Of a stretch of DNA of 64,000 nt, positions 18,960 through 37,882 are shown one piece after another. The stretch is from Glandiceps talaboti (lineage: Eukaryota > Hemichordata > Enteropneusta > Spengelidae): positions 13,291,046-13,355,045 of the forward strand of contig NC_135571.1 in assembly GCF_964340395.1 (NCBI RefSeq), written 5' to 3'. The position numbers and the translations under genes are program-made. Each line of letters opens with the position of its first letter. Position 1 is the stretch's first letter. The notes beneath the pieces were generated by a model. That model had not been told where the DNA came from and did no database searches. It worked only from the letters and a program-made list of their open reading frames with translations.

Positions 18960-19874
18960 TGCTGCCATTAACATCTGGTGAAAAGTGCAGTCAACCAATT
19001 TTCAATCTAAATAATTTGTACAGCGCCAAAATTCAATGCGAAGTAATGTTCTATGGCGCTGAACATGAACAGTAGTAGATTGTTGTAAACAGTTAAAATG
19101 CTCTTGCGAAATGTGTCTTGATATCATTCATAAATTTATCGACACTGGTTGATGAACGGAGTTCAAGTGCTATAGTGTTCCATAAGACTAGCGCTGCACG
19201 CGAGAATGCACGCTCACCGTATGACTTTGTATTACACGTACGGGATACATGATGTAGACTTGTTATTTGAGCGAAGTGAACGAGTGGCGGGTTTAGTGTT
19301 AATTAAGTCAGCGATGTAACCAGGAGTAGTGTTATTGAGTGCTTCCAGTAGTGCTTTGCATTGGATCCTGTAATGGACAGGTAGCCAGTGAAGAAGTGAT
19401 GTGATCTTGTGTTTTTGTACCGGACACAATCCTAGCTGCAGCTGTAGTTTGGGCATGTTGAAGACGGACAATGTCTTTAGCTGGCAGCCCATACATAAGG
19501 GCATTACAACGGTCAAGTTCAGATGATATAAGTGCATGGACGAGTTTCTGACAAAGTTCCTTTGTAAGATACTGACGTATGCGACCTGTTGTTCGGAGGT
19601 GAAAAAGAACTAATCTACATGCCATAGAGATGTTATTCTCGATGTTATACCGGTCATCAAATATTACACCATTGTTGTTGCGTGCTGAGTACACCAACTG
19701 CACAGAACATGCGTGCTGAGTACACCAACTGCGCAGAACATGCTCCAATGTTGATGTGGTTGATGGGACGAGGAACCTGAGACCTGATAGGAGCTCGGGG
19801 ACCTCAGTTTTTCCATCATCTAGCTGTAGTTTACTAAAGAAGTCAATCTTGTTGAGACGAAACATTTGGGACAA
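18960..19874 (-). mobile_element. LINE 3' fragment (CR1/L2/Jockey-type ORF2 end)
   Basis: Read on the minus strand, the segment encodes the end of a non-LTR retrotransposon reverse-transcriptase ORF: HLRTTGRIRQYLTKELCQKL, LVHALISSELDRCNALMYGL, LQHAQTTAAARIVSGT, HWLPVHYRIQCKALL, TKSYGERAFSRAALVLWN, and a stop at 19093 after KTHFARAF. The frame changes once near 19410, and the N-terminal endonuclease and most of the RT are absent: a typical 5'-truncated dead copy. A 30-bp stretch is tandemly duplicated at about 19679-19740. The untranslated tail contains GGCGCTGTACAAATTATTT-like sequence and runs to roughly 18960. Confidence 0.8.
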
Positions 19875-20816
19875 GGTAATTTATATTTCCTATTTGTAAT
19901 ACAATAACCACCATTTATATTATCGTAACAAATTGACGAACCTCTTTGAAGTCTGTAAAATTAAACCTCAAAGACATTTAATTCAAAACGTTTCTGGACG
20001 TTTAATGATTTCTGGTATTTTTAAAGATTTTCGTTCATATCAGATTTCAATGTGGCGTGTTTTTAAGATTCGCTTTTTCAACTGAGTGATATTGACAAAC
20101 TGTCTTACTATTTGCTTGACAGATATTGTAAAGTTTGTTATTGTGGTTGAAGTGCCTACACTGCTGAATACAGTGTTGGTAAATAAAATAAGGGAAGGGT
20201 TTAGTAGAGATAATACACACAGTACTAGTTTTGTCTCTTGAGGCATATCAGGTGAAAAGTATTAGATTCTAGTGAAAATCGTAACTCTTTTTACGATCAG
20301 TGGTACACTACTTTGACACAATTTCCAAGAAAGTCAGCAATGGACAGGAAGTCTTATACCGATTAGGTAATACTGTACTGGTGAGCAGGAGGTCAGAAAT
20401 GTTAAGTTCACAATGCTTAGTGTTCATCTGATATATGTAGATTTCCTTACAATATTTAGAAGATATTTTTTAGTATTTTAAATACTGGGGCATGACATTG
20501 TTGCTAGTGTATGTAAAATGACGTATTTATATATGTAAAATTTTCTATTCTATTCGTTGTGTTAAAGCCAGCGACGTATCGAATATACCACAACGCTTTT
20601 GTTACAGTAGTATAATTACCACTGACAGCAACATTATATTCACTTGATAATTACACAGCTGATAAAACTTCCAAATTTTGCAGTTATAATTATCCACACC
20701 ATGTTATTATCGTCAGCGTTACAGACAACCAAGCTGTAGAAAACATTACTAAATGAGTTATGGCGTGTTTTATCAACTTGTCAAAAACTTTCTGACAAGA
20801 TATAAAATATGTTTAT

Positions 20817-20858
20817 TATAACATAACATAACATAACATAACATAACATAACATAACA
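20817..20858. repeat. (AACAT)n microsatellite
   Basis: Eight perfect 5-bp units. Confidence 0.95.
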
Positions 20859-21954
20859 GTTGAATGACCTACCCATAGTTTTTGTCGACATAAAGAGACA
20901 CCCTAAGTTTGTCATTATTATTCAACTTTATACATTAACTACACTTGCACCAAAAAATGCAAATTTACTAGTTTTTTAAGCAACTGCCGAGTTTTATTAT
21001 GCGCAGATAAAGTGCGGGAGTACTTCTCGTTAGATCTATCATCTTAAGTGTACCCTATTAATTAGATAATATTCCATCATTGCCATCCTTTACATTTTAT
21101 GCTTGTGATATTTACTGTAATGACTTTTTATCTTTCCTTTAATCGAAATGATACTATGACCTGGATAGTTTTCGCTGTGTGGCTATAAAAAACATCAACT
21201 TTTGAACTTGACCTATGACCTAATCTTTCTCTTCTTTTTGTTGTTACTTTCTCCTTTCTCTTTGACCTTCCTTAGTACCCCTCTTTCCACCACACATTGA
21301 TTATTATTCAGGGTTTATGACATCTCTGAAGAGAATTCACCTCCATTCATCACTACCATGCGGTGTACCGTACAATGAAGCAATAGACGTTAAATTATAA
21401 TTTCCATACATTTAAAACTAATTTCTGAAATCACATTTTCAAGTTAGGCAAATATTCTGTGTACTCAAATATATTATACATGGCTTTATGAGAGATATAT
21501 CCTTACAGTAGTATAGTACTAGACATTCAATGTACATTAATTTATTACCAAATGTGTTAATAGTATTGTACATTTGGTTATTTTAGTTTATTTACTCATA
21601 ATTCATATACTGAATTCGTTTCAGTGCAGATCACTGATTTGAAGGACTGGACGTTAGAAAACAGTTTGCTTAATTCTAACGATATAACACAACAAGGAGC
21701 GAAATTACTGAACAATTTCTCGGGCATAAAATGGCCATAGTTTTGAAACAAACTGACCACTGGATTGGTGCAAGTAACAGCGAAATGAAATATAGTGTTT
21801 GACGGCTAATGGTTTTGATTTTTCAAACGCAAAACCGTTGATGTGTATGTTGTCAGAATATTTCACTATTTTTGGATTGTATCACAGTTGATGCATTAAG
21901 TGTTTCAACTCTTTGCCAATTCTAAATTATAAAATACTGGTCAACACTGAATAT

Positions 21955-22335
21955 TAAATGATACCAAATATCATATATGGAATACCGCTAAGAAACTTTT
22001 ACATCTAAATGTATCTTAATGATGCCAAACACCATACATGGAATATCGCTAAGAAACTGTTACATCTAAGTGATACCAAACACCATATAATGGAATACCG
22101 CTAAGAAATTGTTACAACTAAGTGTATATGTATACCAAATGCCATACATGGAATATTGCTAAGAAACTGTTAAATCTAAGTGCACCAAATACCTACCATA
22201 TATGGAATACCTTTTATACTGTTTCTGAATGCACCAAATACCATATATGGTTAAGAAACTGTTAAATCTAAATGTATCTCAATGATACCAAATATATAGA
22301 ATACAGCTAAGAAACTGTTAAATGTAAATGTATCA
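21955..22335. repeat. Degenerate 50-60-bp tandem repeat
   Basis: Words GATACCAAATACCATATATGG, AATACCGCTAAGAAACTGTT and ACATCTAAATGTATC recur about six times with irregular spacing and many small deletions. It lies downstream of the 3' end of the minus-strand MS4A-like gene 2. Confidence 0.75.
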
Positions 22336-22955
22336 ACAAATGAATTCACTAAAATAAGCTACGTGTTAAGTGTCAATGCCGATGATGAACCAGTACGTTT
22401 CTCTCTCTGGATAAACACTGTAATTAAGATACAGAGATTGTTGTATGTAAAGATGATAACATTTCAAGACAGTTCATGCAATGATTTAATTATTCAAGGA
22501 GACTTTTGATACTAGCTTAGCCTTTTGTCAGTCATTGTTCTTGTTTTTCTTCAGATACCACAGATTATCTTTTATAATGTTTTAATTTTCACTAATTAAA
22601 AACCATACGATACTTGAAATCCGATCACTTGTTATTCGACCTTTGTTACAAGCAAGCAAGTACATGTTCAAGAATTATATTCCAAGAGTCCCGAACCCAT
22701 CCAACACCCAGCCCACCGGCACTGTACAATATCTTACCCACAACGCTCTCTGATTGGTATGCTTGGAGGTTCCTTATTTTACAACTTTTTCAATAATCCA
22801 TACTTTTCAACATTTTAAGCATAGTAATTAAGTTTAATTAGAATGGGATGGTTACTGGAGGACACCTTAATTCCCTGTTGAATTTGTAGTTGAAAAAGAA
22901 GCTATTTACGTAGTATCACAGCATCATTCTACACGTGTTATAGGATAAGCTTTGT

Positions 22956-25900
22956 TTAAGCCTGCACGTCTTCGTTATCAACCAGAGATGCTTCCATATT
23001 TTCGGTAACCGTAGTATCCGAATAACTTGGCGGTGGGGATATTTGTTTGTCTTCGGAACCACTGGCTCCTGGTTGTCCTTGGATAGTGGACTGGTCTTGG
23101 GATCTGTTCCCTTGACCAGATTGTGGCCGAGTTTGTGGTTGCATCGATATCGGTTGTGGTTGTGATGGTGGTGGCTGAGTTACTGGTGCCACTATGATTG
23201 GCTGTTGTTGTGGAAACATCTGTTGCTGTGGAAACATCTGTTGCTGTGGATACATCTGTTGCTGTGGATACATCTGAGCACATGCAATTGGCTGCATCTG
23301 GCCATGTAACTGATTGGTGACGACTTGTTGCTGTGGGGATGTTAGACCACCTGTGCAAAATAGATCGAACGTGGTAAAAGATCAAATTATATCAAAGCAA
23401 GAAATAGTTCTCTCTTCAACATGATATTGAAATAATTACTTTTAAGCAAATCATGTAACATTTATCACATTTATATTATAATTTGGGGTGTTTAGATGTA
23501 ATAAGTATGTGATAAAATCTATGAACGATAAAACATTTTTATAGTTCATAGTTTTTATCACATATTAATTGGTGATAAATGACATGAAGACATACTTTGT
23601 CCTTGAGTTCCTAAAGCTACTCCTGGTGGTGGCATTGGCATGCTTGTTGGAACCATTTCAACAGTTGCCATGGGGATCTGCTGTTGTTGATTTGGCACAT
23701 AATATAAGTTGATGTCTCGTCTTTGTCCACAACAAACTGCTCGACAACAGAATGCCGACGTGATGATAGCGATAACAGTCTCACCGCATGCAGTTATTGC
23801 AAGTAGCGAGTTCTCTGAGATTCGTCCATTCTGAAGACAGAATAAAAATCAGATTTTTAATTGACCACAAAGTGGTGTGTGTACCATTAATTAGAAGTCC
23901 TCTAAAGTTAATTCATGTATTTGTATAACTGCTTGTCTAAAGCCACTTCATTTCATATTCCCCTAAAACGTACACATATTGTCATTGATTGCCATATTTT
24001 AACCTTCCTGGGTTTCACTGATCCCGACTTCAAGGTCTTGTCAAGTTCAATTGAGCACTTCTTCATCAACACATCACAGCGTAGAATCAAAATTAACGTC
24101 ATAAATATCAATATCTTACCATTTTTGGGCATATGTAATCATAGGCGTCATAGAAACAATCATCATAATGGTTGGAGTTGGAGTCATAAATTGCAGCACG
24201 AATTGCCATACCTAACAGTACGGTTCCACTTAATGATGCAGATGTAATTGATAAAACCATAGACGTGATGATCTGAAAAAATAGAAATTATGACTGTGAC
24301 ATATATCGTATTATACCATGTATGAGCCAGAATCAACAAAATATACTCTGGTAGTTTTACATCACACTAAACGCTCGTTATGTGACGACAACACATGTTT
24401 ATATCATTTGTTGTGTAGTGTTCGAAATACACATGTGTCAAACCGCTTAATATTGATTTTACTTTCCCTAAGTTTTAAAAAACATTACTGGCGATGATAT
24501 AATTATATTGTTCCCCAATATTTTTCTTCACTCAGCTGGATAATACTCTTAAACCAAGGGTTGTCACTACTCGTCTTGTGACTCGTAGTGACAAGGGCCC
24601 CTTAGGTAACTCATATTTTCCTTTGCAAGGAAGAAGATTATTGGGAAATAATATATAATTGTACATGTCTGACACAGCAATATCAATACAGTAATCTTCA
24701 AATTGAGACCGTCAAATACAAATATATTTTCAAATTGCACCTTTTCTGGATATCTACCGTCTTCATATGCACACTGTCTCAGTTGTAGAATTAATGTAAT
24801 CTGACATTGTAATTTAAGAATATTCTGTCAGTCAGAACATGGGAATACATTCATCCTCTGTATAATAGCTACACAAAAACCCAGTAAAAAACCTTCATTA
24901 GGAAGCCTTGGTTCTGACAATATCCAGAGTGCCCATCCAGTGTTTGTGAGTTAATTTGCTGTCCTCCAGCTCAGTCAATGAGATCCAAACACAGATATTG
25001 ATTAATGCCATTATCATTCCAGTGAACCAGGTTGAAGTTGGGAAATAACCAATACCTTTAAAACTCGGAACATGGTGGCAGCGGTGAGATTAAGTCTTTA
25101 AAACATTGATTCGGGGACTAGTGTCCCTATCACATCTGGCAGCATTTACATGTATTTAAATCTTCGTTTTTCGAAATGTAACGGGCAAGGGTCACGTTTT
25201 AGAGAAATTACATTGAGAACGGGTCACATTTTGAGCAGGACAGAATCGCGAAGGGTCATAACTGCCCGGGCCTGATTTTCTCCTTGTAATTACTGAAGAC
25301 TGTTTTATTATATACTTCCTAGTGATTGCAGTAAATGAATGAAAAGGACTTACATAGCAATTGGTTTTCTTAACAGATGACACAACTCCAAAGCATCCAG
25401 TCACAATGAACTGTTACAAAAATACAAATGGGTAAATGTTTGATAACTACACAATATAGCTATGTAAACGTATTGTTTTTTTTAAAAACTGTAATTGCGA
25501 AATTGATGATATTGATAACTTACATCATATCAAAATAAATGAGAGATTTCTCTACGATAATAAGAGCCTTGGCAAAATGATTTAGCAGAATTGGGACAAG
25601 TGATCACTAGATCATTATAGAAATTTAAGCATGGGTTTGTAGCCTCTGCTTTGTAAAAGAATTATTATGCCAATGAGTCATTGCCCCATTTCAAACCTAA
25701 TCGATTTTCAGTAAGGACACATATACACAAATGCAATTCTTACCAAGACTCCACACCATTGTCCAGTCCCTGGATATGCTAAATATGATCTAAGCCCAAT
25801 CCCAACTGATCCAAGAATTATGGCAATACCACCACATATCATTTGACAAATACCAAAGGCAAGTGCTGTTTTGTGAGCAAATCCCTGTCGTACAGTAGGT

Positions 25901-25992
25901 TTGCCATAAACCTGGTTGACAACTGGTTGTTGCACAACGGGTTGCGGAATGACTTGCTGGTGTTGCATGTTGAAGCTGTTTGAGGAAGACAT
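22956..25992 (-). CDS. CD20/MS4A-like four-pass membrane protein 2
   Basis: Five coding exons on the minus strand: 25992-25744, 25410-25354, 24272-24120, 23830-23596, 23350-22956 (362 residues). The first ATG of the open stretch is at 25992 (MSSSNSFNM); an acceptor-like ACAACAG lies just upstream. Four hydrophobic spans occupy roughly residues 40-64, 74-95, 103-128 and 158-184, with the family signature GQWCGVL then FIVTGCFGVVSSVKK across the first intron. The second extracellular loop is acidic, with cysteines 141 and 150. The long cytoplasmic tail is rich in Gln and Pro, with four tandem M(Y/F)PQQQ repeats (about 258-281), a PPSY motif (PPxY type) near 340, and a C-terminal ENMEASLVDNE signature shared with the paralogue ending at 36128. 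The gene is divergent from the gene at 30326. The ligand is unknown. Confidence 0.87.
23450..23592. repeat. Foldback inverted repeat filling an intron
   Basis: AATCATGTAACATTTATCAC and GTATGTGATAAAATCTATGAAC on the left pair with GTTCATAGTTTTTATCACAT and GGTGATAAATGACATG on the right. The structure takes up more than half of the 245-bp last intron of MS4A-like gene 2. It is probably a small foldback/MITE insertion. Confidence 0.7.
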
Positions 25993-26215
25993 ATGTACGT
26001 TAACATGGACATATTTCTGCTGTTGTATATCAGTTATATTGTTATTTATCAAACGGTTCCGCAAATATAAAATTAGCTCTTAAGAATCACAACTTTAGAC
26101 ATTAAGGACATTCCAAGTAAAGAGTGTCATATCTGTATACTTTTGTAAATGGTGTTACATGCATATGAGTGATTCTTTTGTGCTGAGGCCTTTGGTTTAA
26201 TACACACAGAAACGC

Positions 26216-26282
<67 letters not shown>
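26216..26282. repeat. (CAGA)n(CA)n microsatellite
   Basis: Short CAGA run followed by about 21 CA units. Confidence 0.95.
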
Positions 26283-26285
<3 letters not shown>

Positions 26286-27907
26286 TGAGCTAGTAGAGAG
26301 GTTTCAATGCGCGTATTTACGTGTGTTCTATATGCATAGCGCCATAGTCACATGATTTGAACCAACCCACACATACATTCTGTATCAGACACAAGACGAT
26401 GCGTGAAAATGGCGGGCTACATGTAACTGTTTCTATCATTTCTTCTTTTAAATGTCGTATTTTTATATCAATCGGAAACATAACTTTAAGCTTAGCTAGC
26501 ATAATTGTAGCCTCGTTTTTATTTCCAATACTTCTTTGTATTCTTTCCTATGTTGTGTGAAAACATTTTACGTTTATTTTTTTTATGCATTCGGAACACA
26601 AGGTTTGCAAATAAAAACAATGACCGAGAGCGATGTAGTGAAACTGCTACAGTACTGCATCTACTTTGAACTAATTGCTCTGTTTTCCGTTTGCATCGAT
26701 GCGGGAAATATTGCAAAAATACCGAAAATGCGCTTTGCCTTCACGACAGAAGATGCCAACGTGCGCTTGCACAGTACAGTGTCTTTCACGTTTGTGTTCT
26801 GAATGCATAGCAAAGGGTGTACGCCTGCACGATACTGCTTCCGTACGCGTACACGTTCTGTGGTGTCTAAACCTCTCTATTGAGCATGCCCACAATACGT
26901 CTGACCCCGTCAACTTTGTGTTTTTGATAAAATAAATCATTCGTTAAACAAACGCACGTCACATTCAAACGTCAAGCAAGTCAACATGAATTATATACCG
27001 ATTGAGACCTTTGAAGACATGTTATATCAAACATTGCAATACATATTATAGAAACAAAGATACAGTTGACTATATGGTGATCGGGGAAGGGTATATGTGA
27101 ACAAATCGGGAAATTTTCCTACCTGAATTTACCCACACTCAGTTGTGTTTGAGTACAAAGAAAGTATGTCATCATAGGACCACTTAGCTTAACACATATA
27201 TTCAACTATTTCACAGTCACGTGATACAGGTATCAAGATCTTATGAAATATACAAGATTTTTAATCAATACAAAGTAAAAGTAACACAAATTGTAATCGT
27301 CCTTTAATTAGTAAAGCATACACGTCATCGTTAAATTCGATTCTAGGAATCACAGTTTCACTTGTAACTTAGGGGGCCTGGTTTTGTTGATAGTATTTAC
27401 TAAACGTCTTAAGAAATGCGCTGTGTGTCTAAAGGGTACATGTACGTTTGTATAATGGAATGCGAGAGAATAGTCAACTAACGACAACGTATAAAACTAA
27501 TCTATCTGGAACTTCAACTGCTTTCCTTTTTAAAACTACAGTAAATGGATTAGCAGCGCTTTATCTAAAATTTTGCATTAAGTACTTGCCGCTCGTTTCC
27601 TTATTTGTTTATTTAATTTATGCACACATCCTGCACTTGTACGATGTCACAAGTATGTTGTAAGTGAACTATAAAATCCTGAGGTCATAGACATACAGGT
27701 AACATATTTATCCTGTTTCTCTGATTTGTTCTGATTCTCTGTGTTTTCCCTTTCTGCACGTGTTTTCCCATTCTGCGTGTTTTTCCGTTCTGTGTTTTTC
27801 CATTCTGTGCTTTCCCATTCTCTGTGTACATGCAGCATTCATTGATTTCCACTGGTTAGATTTCCATAATATCAAGACAAAACCTAGTTTGTATATTTTA
27901 TATATTT

Positions 27908-28000
27908 CTATATTTCATTATCAATTAGAGATGCTTCCATATTTTCTGGTACATCTATAATGACTTGTGACTAGTTTAATGGCAGTGGTGGTGATGACTG
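27908..28000 (-). pseudogene. Relic of an MS4A-like last exon
   Basis: On the minus strand the last 17 codons before TAG at 27910-27908 read VIIDVPENMEASLIDNEI. This matches the C-terminal signature of the two intact neighbours (ENMEASLVDNE and ESMEASLVDNE). Upstream sequence (SSPPPLPLN) resembles the PPPSY region but has an in-frame stop (27971-27973). No transmembrane exons were found to the right, so this is a decayed fourth copy rather than an alternative exon. It lies between, and in the same orientation as, gene 2. Confidence 0.7.
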
Positions 28001-28564
28001 TCATCATCTATTGGTATGACGTAGCTCAATAACATTTCACTAGCACTTCTTTCTCAACGCATGCGCAGTTCCGTATGCACACGTGTAGGTAAGTAATTCA
28101 GGATTTCATTTTTCGCAATTCCTCACCACACACACACCCCATTTACCTCATACGTCCTGACTGCTTTGATATAGCAAAACCGACACATAGCTTGATTTAT
28201 CTCATCTAATGTAATGTCGAGGATAATGTTTCAAACACTTTTACTTTGTGTTTGTGTCTGTGTCGGTGTCTGTGTAACGTTTTAATGTGGCGTACCAGGA
28301 AGCACAATTAGAATCAGGTCACAGATGTAATCAACATTGAATATGCGATGGCTAGTGTTAATGCATCGATCACCTATGTATCAAGCATGTACATATTTTA
28401 TATAATCAAAATATATTGATTTGGTTTGTATAATTTCAAACCGTGTAGAGCATACCACATTTCCAAAGGGTTATCCAAGTTGTTAAAAAACCGTTAGTGT
28501 ATGTCACGTTTTTGTTTAGAAATAACATACCAGGAAGTAACCGAAGCGTACGACTGAATTAGTT

Positions 28565-28565
<1 letters not shown>

Positions 28566-28596
<31 letters not shown>

Positions 28597-28640
28597 TGTG
28601 TGTGTCTGTGTGTCTGTGCGCGTCTGTGTGTTTGTGTGGT
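28566..28640. repeat. (TG)n microsatellite
   Basis: About 15 TG units followed by TCTG-interrupted TG. Confidence 0.9.
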
Positions 28641-29444
28641 TTGCGTTTGGGTTGGGTTTAGGATAACCTAACGTCTAAACACCTTTCAAATATAGCACTG
28701 GCAGACTTTAACGTTAGTATTACATGACCTCTCTTGACCCTGTCAGATTGACTGAGTGTTAATATATTACATGTGACATTATCAGTGAAAGCATATTATA
28801 TATGGTTATAATTTATGTCTACTTTTCATTGGACACTTGTAGAGAACTAACAAAGGCAAAACAGGCACATAATTTTTTTTAAAATTATTATAACGTGCGT
28901 CATTTTCGATGTTTTGGCCCATTCATACGTATGGGCTCTAATTACATCAAATAACCCAGATATAAACTGAAATTGCCCCCCCCCCTTTCATGTATGTTAG
29001 TTTGCATTACTAAATTGGGAAATAAATGTAATAATATCGTTAGCTGTATTCATCAATTGTATCACTTAGTGCTTAATACACGTAGCACACATTTATCAAA
29101 TATTATCATGAAAATGTATTCTCCTTTAAACATAATGCAATCAGACGTAAACTGATGCATTCCATGAGGTAGCCAACTCATGGCTAGAAGTACATGTACT
29201 ATTATATATCTACCCTAATCAAGTACTAGTACATGACTTAGATTGAAGCTCAGACCACCATGATAGAAAACAGATGTGCAAAGCCTATTGTTTGTAAGTG
29301 TGAATCGCACGATTAGAAGTTGGTGATTGCCTGATTCGACGCTCACAGTGTCCTACCTCAGACCACGGTCCCAATAACTTCAACCTATTGTGTTGAACTC
29401 TTCGTAGTTTGCCTATTGTCCGCTTGTTGTGAATTCTCTTACTT

Positions 29445-29680
29445 ACAAACCCGCCATATTGAATGTTGCATCATGGGAAATGTGATAATAAATACTAATA
29501 AATTGGTACTGTAAACAATACGTTTACATTGTTTGCAACCACGAATGGTCAATTCATATTTTACCCCGACTATTGTGGGAGGTTTTTTTATTGGTAGCTC
29601 CAGATTAGGTATTACGATAACCACAGATAATCCCATTGTCCTTTGCGTCTGAGCATGCTCAGTCTGGATTGCAAGTTCCC
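29445..29680 (-). mobile_element. MITE copy 2 (inverted orientation)
   Basis: It reads from ACAAACCCGCCATATTGAA to GTCTGGATTGCAAGTTCCC and is the reverse complement of the 14871-15114 element over nearly its full length. The left terminus is eroded (ACTTACAAACCC instead of GGGAACTTGCAAACC). No coding sequence. Confidence 0.78.
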
Positions 29681-30325
29681 TATTACCGACTTGGGCTCCA
29701 GGAATCCTTCTAGTATATTTTAGACAGACGCCATAAGAAAAAATGTTTCAAGGAACGTGTTGACGTAATTATAAACAAAATTGAAATTGCTCATGGGGGT
29801 GGGGAATCATAAAGTGGGCTGAGATTGAGCCAGGTTAGCTGGTATTAAATGCAATATTCAATACAGCAACAAATTGGACATTCTACAGTGAATATAACTC
29901 CTCTGAAGAGATTGAAATGAAATGATTTTGTATTACTTTGTGAAAGAGTACAATATACTCATTATAAGGCGGCGCAGAAATATCGAGCGCCCTCTTTTGG
30001 AAAGCTCCACACCCCTTAATATTATCATATGCTAGACCTATCATATTATATGATATCATAAGAAATGGGAATCACCAAAATATAATTTAGTAAATGTAAC
30101 TAAGCAGAATAACACCAGTGTATTAATATGCAGCAAATTTATCCACCAAGAAGTTTAATTCGGTTTGACAATTGCTTGGTAAGAAATAATTGCACAATAA
30201 TGGTCAAACTTAGATATTCAACATAACGTAGTTCTATCCATAAATTAGTAAATTCACGTATTATATATTTTGACTTGTCATAATACAATATTTTAATATC
30301 AAGCACATTGTTATAGGTGTACACA

Positions 30326-36128
<5,803 letters not shown>

Positions 36129-37258
36129 ACAAATGTCATTCTATTTGACATATAGACTTATATCCATGCTCCTATGCAGCAATATCCTGTAATCTATCGC
36201 TGCCATCAATGGCGGCCATATTTTGATTCCTTCCTTTCCGAATTGTAAACAAAATGGCGGCCTCCAGCCATGTCTCACTTTACAGTGTAAATATATGTGA
36301 TACTTATTTTTGCTATGAACTTAGACGTTACTGTCATCATGGGTGGTGGCTGAACCATAAACAGTTTCATATCAATGAGGTGCATATTAAGTAAAATGCT
36401 TTTGTTTTTCAATTTGAAAAATCCAATATGGCCCCTTACTGATTGCTTGAAACCTTTGGCAGGAAGCAACAGATAGAGATATATATATAATTATCAGACA
36501 AAGCTGCATAGAAGCTAAGACTTCTATCCTGCACATGAAAACTACCTTAATTTCTCTTCTTTCCATGCAAATGAGATAAAGGAGTTGAAAGTGCATAACG
36601 TTTGTATTTTATTTTATTTTGTTTTATTTTATTATCATCATTAGTAGTATTACTGTTGTTAGTATTATTATTGCTATAACAAAATATTTGGAGTTCTTTA
36701 TAGGAATGCCACTTGGTAAAAAGTAATATAAGGGTCTAAGCTCTACGTACCTTGTTAACAAATGTGGTAGTGTGACAGCAAGATACGTCTTCATACAGAA
36801 AGAATATGCAGACCAGAGCCCTCGCTATTTGTGACTGGAAAGTCATCGCAAAGGGGAGGTATTAGTTCTATCGTGTAAATCATCATACGTGCTTGGCATT
36901 ACAAATGGTTAGATGCAAGTTCGGGAAACAGAATCACCTTGTTTTTTTATTCATAAATATAAATTTAAACCCGTTCTTTCCTGGGGCTACGTCGAATTTC
37001 CTTGTCACTTGGAAAGATGCAAAATGGACACCAAATCATATCTGAAAACGAGGCTGGCGGCCTGTATCGTCTGCCTAGCCACAGCATGTATATCTTACTT
37101 AGATGTGTAAATTGTTAGCTAGCATTTACCATGCTCATTTTTAGCTCTAAAAACAGCTTCCATTTTTTCAAAAACAAAGCTGTAAGTTGGTTGATGATAA
37201 CTAACGTAACCACGGACTTCTGCCTTTAGTGTTTAACTTGCAATACAGTTGCTGCTAT

Positions 37259-37520
37259 CAACTTAAAGGAAGAGTCCAGTCAGACTTATTTCTGCCTTTA
37301 GCACACATGTATTGATTACTGCTATCAACTTAAAGGAAAAGTCCAGTCAGACTTATTTCTACCTTTAGTACACTTGTACTGTTTACTGCTACCAACTTAA
37401 AGGAAAAGTCCAGTCAGACTTATTTCTGATTTTAGCACACTTGTATTGATTACTGATATCAACTTAAAGGAAAAGTCCAGTCAGACTTATTTCAGCTTTT
37501 TGAACACTGGTATTGATTAC
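37259..37520. repeat. 67-bp tandem repeat, 4 copies
   Basis: ACTTAAAGGAAAAGTCCAGT and CAGACTTATTTCTGCCTTTA recur every 67 bp (for example at 37261 and 37328). Confidence 0.9.
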
Positions 37521-37882
37521 TACTATCAATATATATATATTATTCTTGGTGATAAATGTGTATATCGGTAACTTATCATCAGTAACTTTGAGATTTTGTA
37601 AATACATCAGTTATATTGATCCGGCTTGGTTTGGTAATTGGTAATTGATTTACGAGTGTGTTTGCACATACATTGACTGCTTGTGGTCAGACTGTTGTGG
37701 AAGATAATGACATCACTGGTTTATACTTCTGAACCGATCCCTTTTGTTCTGCACTTCGAATTCTGCTGATTCAATATATAAAATATTAATTAGTCACAAT
37801 TATTAAATTACCTTGCTTAACAAATTCCCAGATGTCACCAAATATAGTTTTTGAGTTTACTACCAGAAATGCCGAGAATGTT

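Larger units (their letters stand above)
19875..22955. other. Intergenic region between MS4A-like genes 1 and 2
   Basis: A+T-rich with an AACAT microsatellite (20817-20858) and a degenerate tandem repeat (21955-22335). Two short acceptor-preceded open stretches, after CAG near 21311 and near 21623, end in stop codons within 30-40 codons. They cannot be linked to other exons and are not called as genes. Confidence 0.55.
25993..30325. other. Intergenic region between divergent MS4A-like genes 2 and 3
   Basis: It contains the microsatellite at 26216-26282, an MS4A tail relic (27908-28000), a TG microsatellite (28566-28640) and a MITE (29445-29680). At 26296-26306 and 26869-26879 the words AGAGAGGTTT and AAACCTCTCT form a weak inverted pair around a CG-richer block. 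That block includes a 60-codon ATG frame (26620-26802) which I cannot assign. The rest shows nothing recognisable. Confidence 0.5.

Noticed and set aside
21300-21740. Two acceptor-preceded short open stretches that looked like terminal exons
   Set aside because: Each is 30-40 codons, a length expected by chance, and no partner exon or paralogue was found.
26620-26802. 60-codon ATG frame beginning MTESDVVKLL
   Set aside because: The composition is plausible, but there is no motif, no splice context and overlapping open frames on the other strand; it probably lies in a repeat bounded by AGAGAGGTTT.
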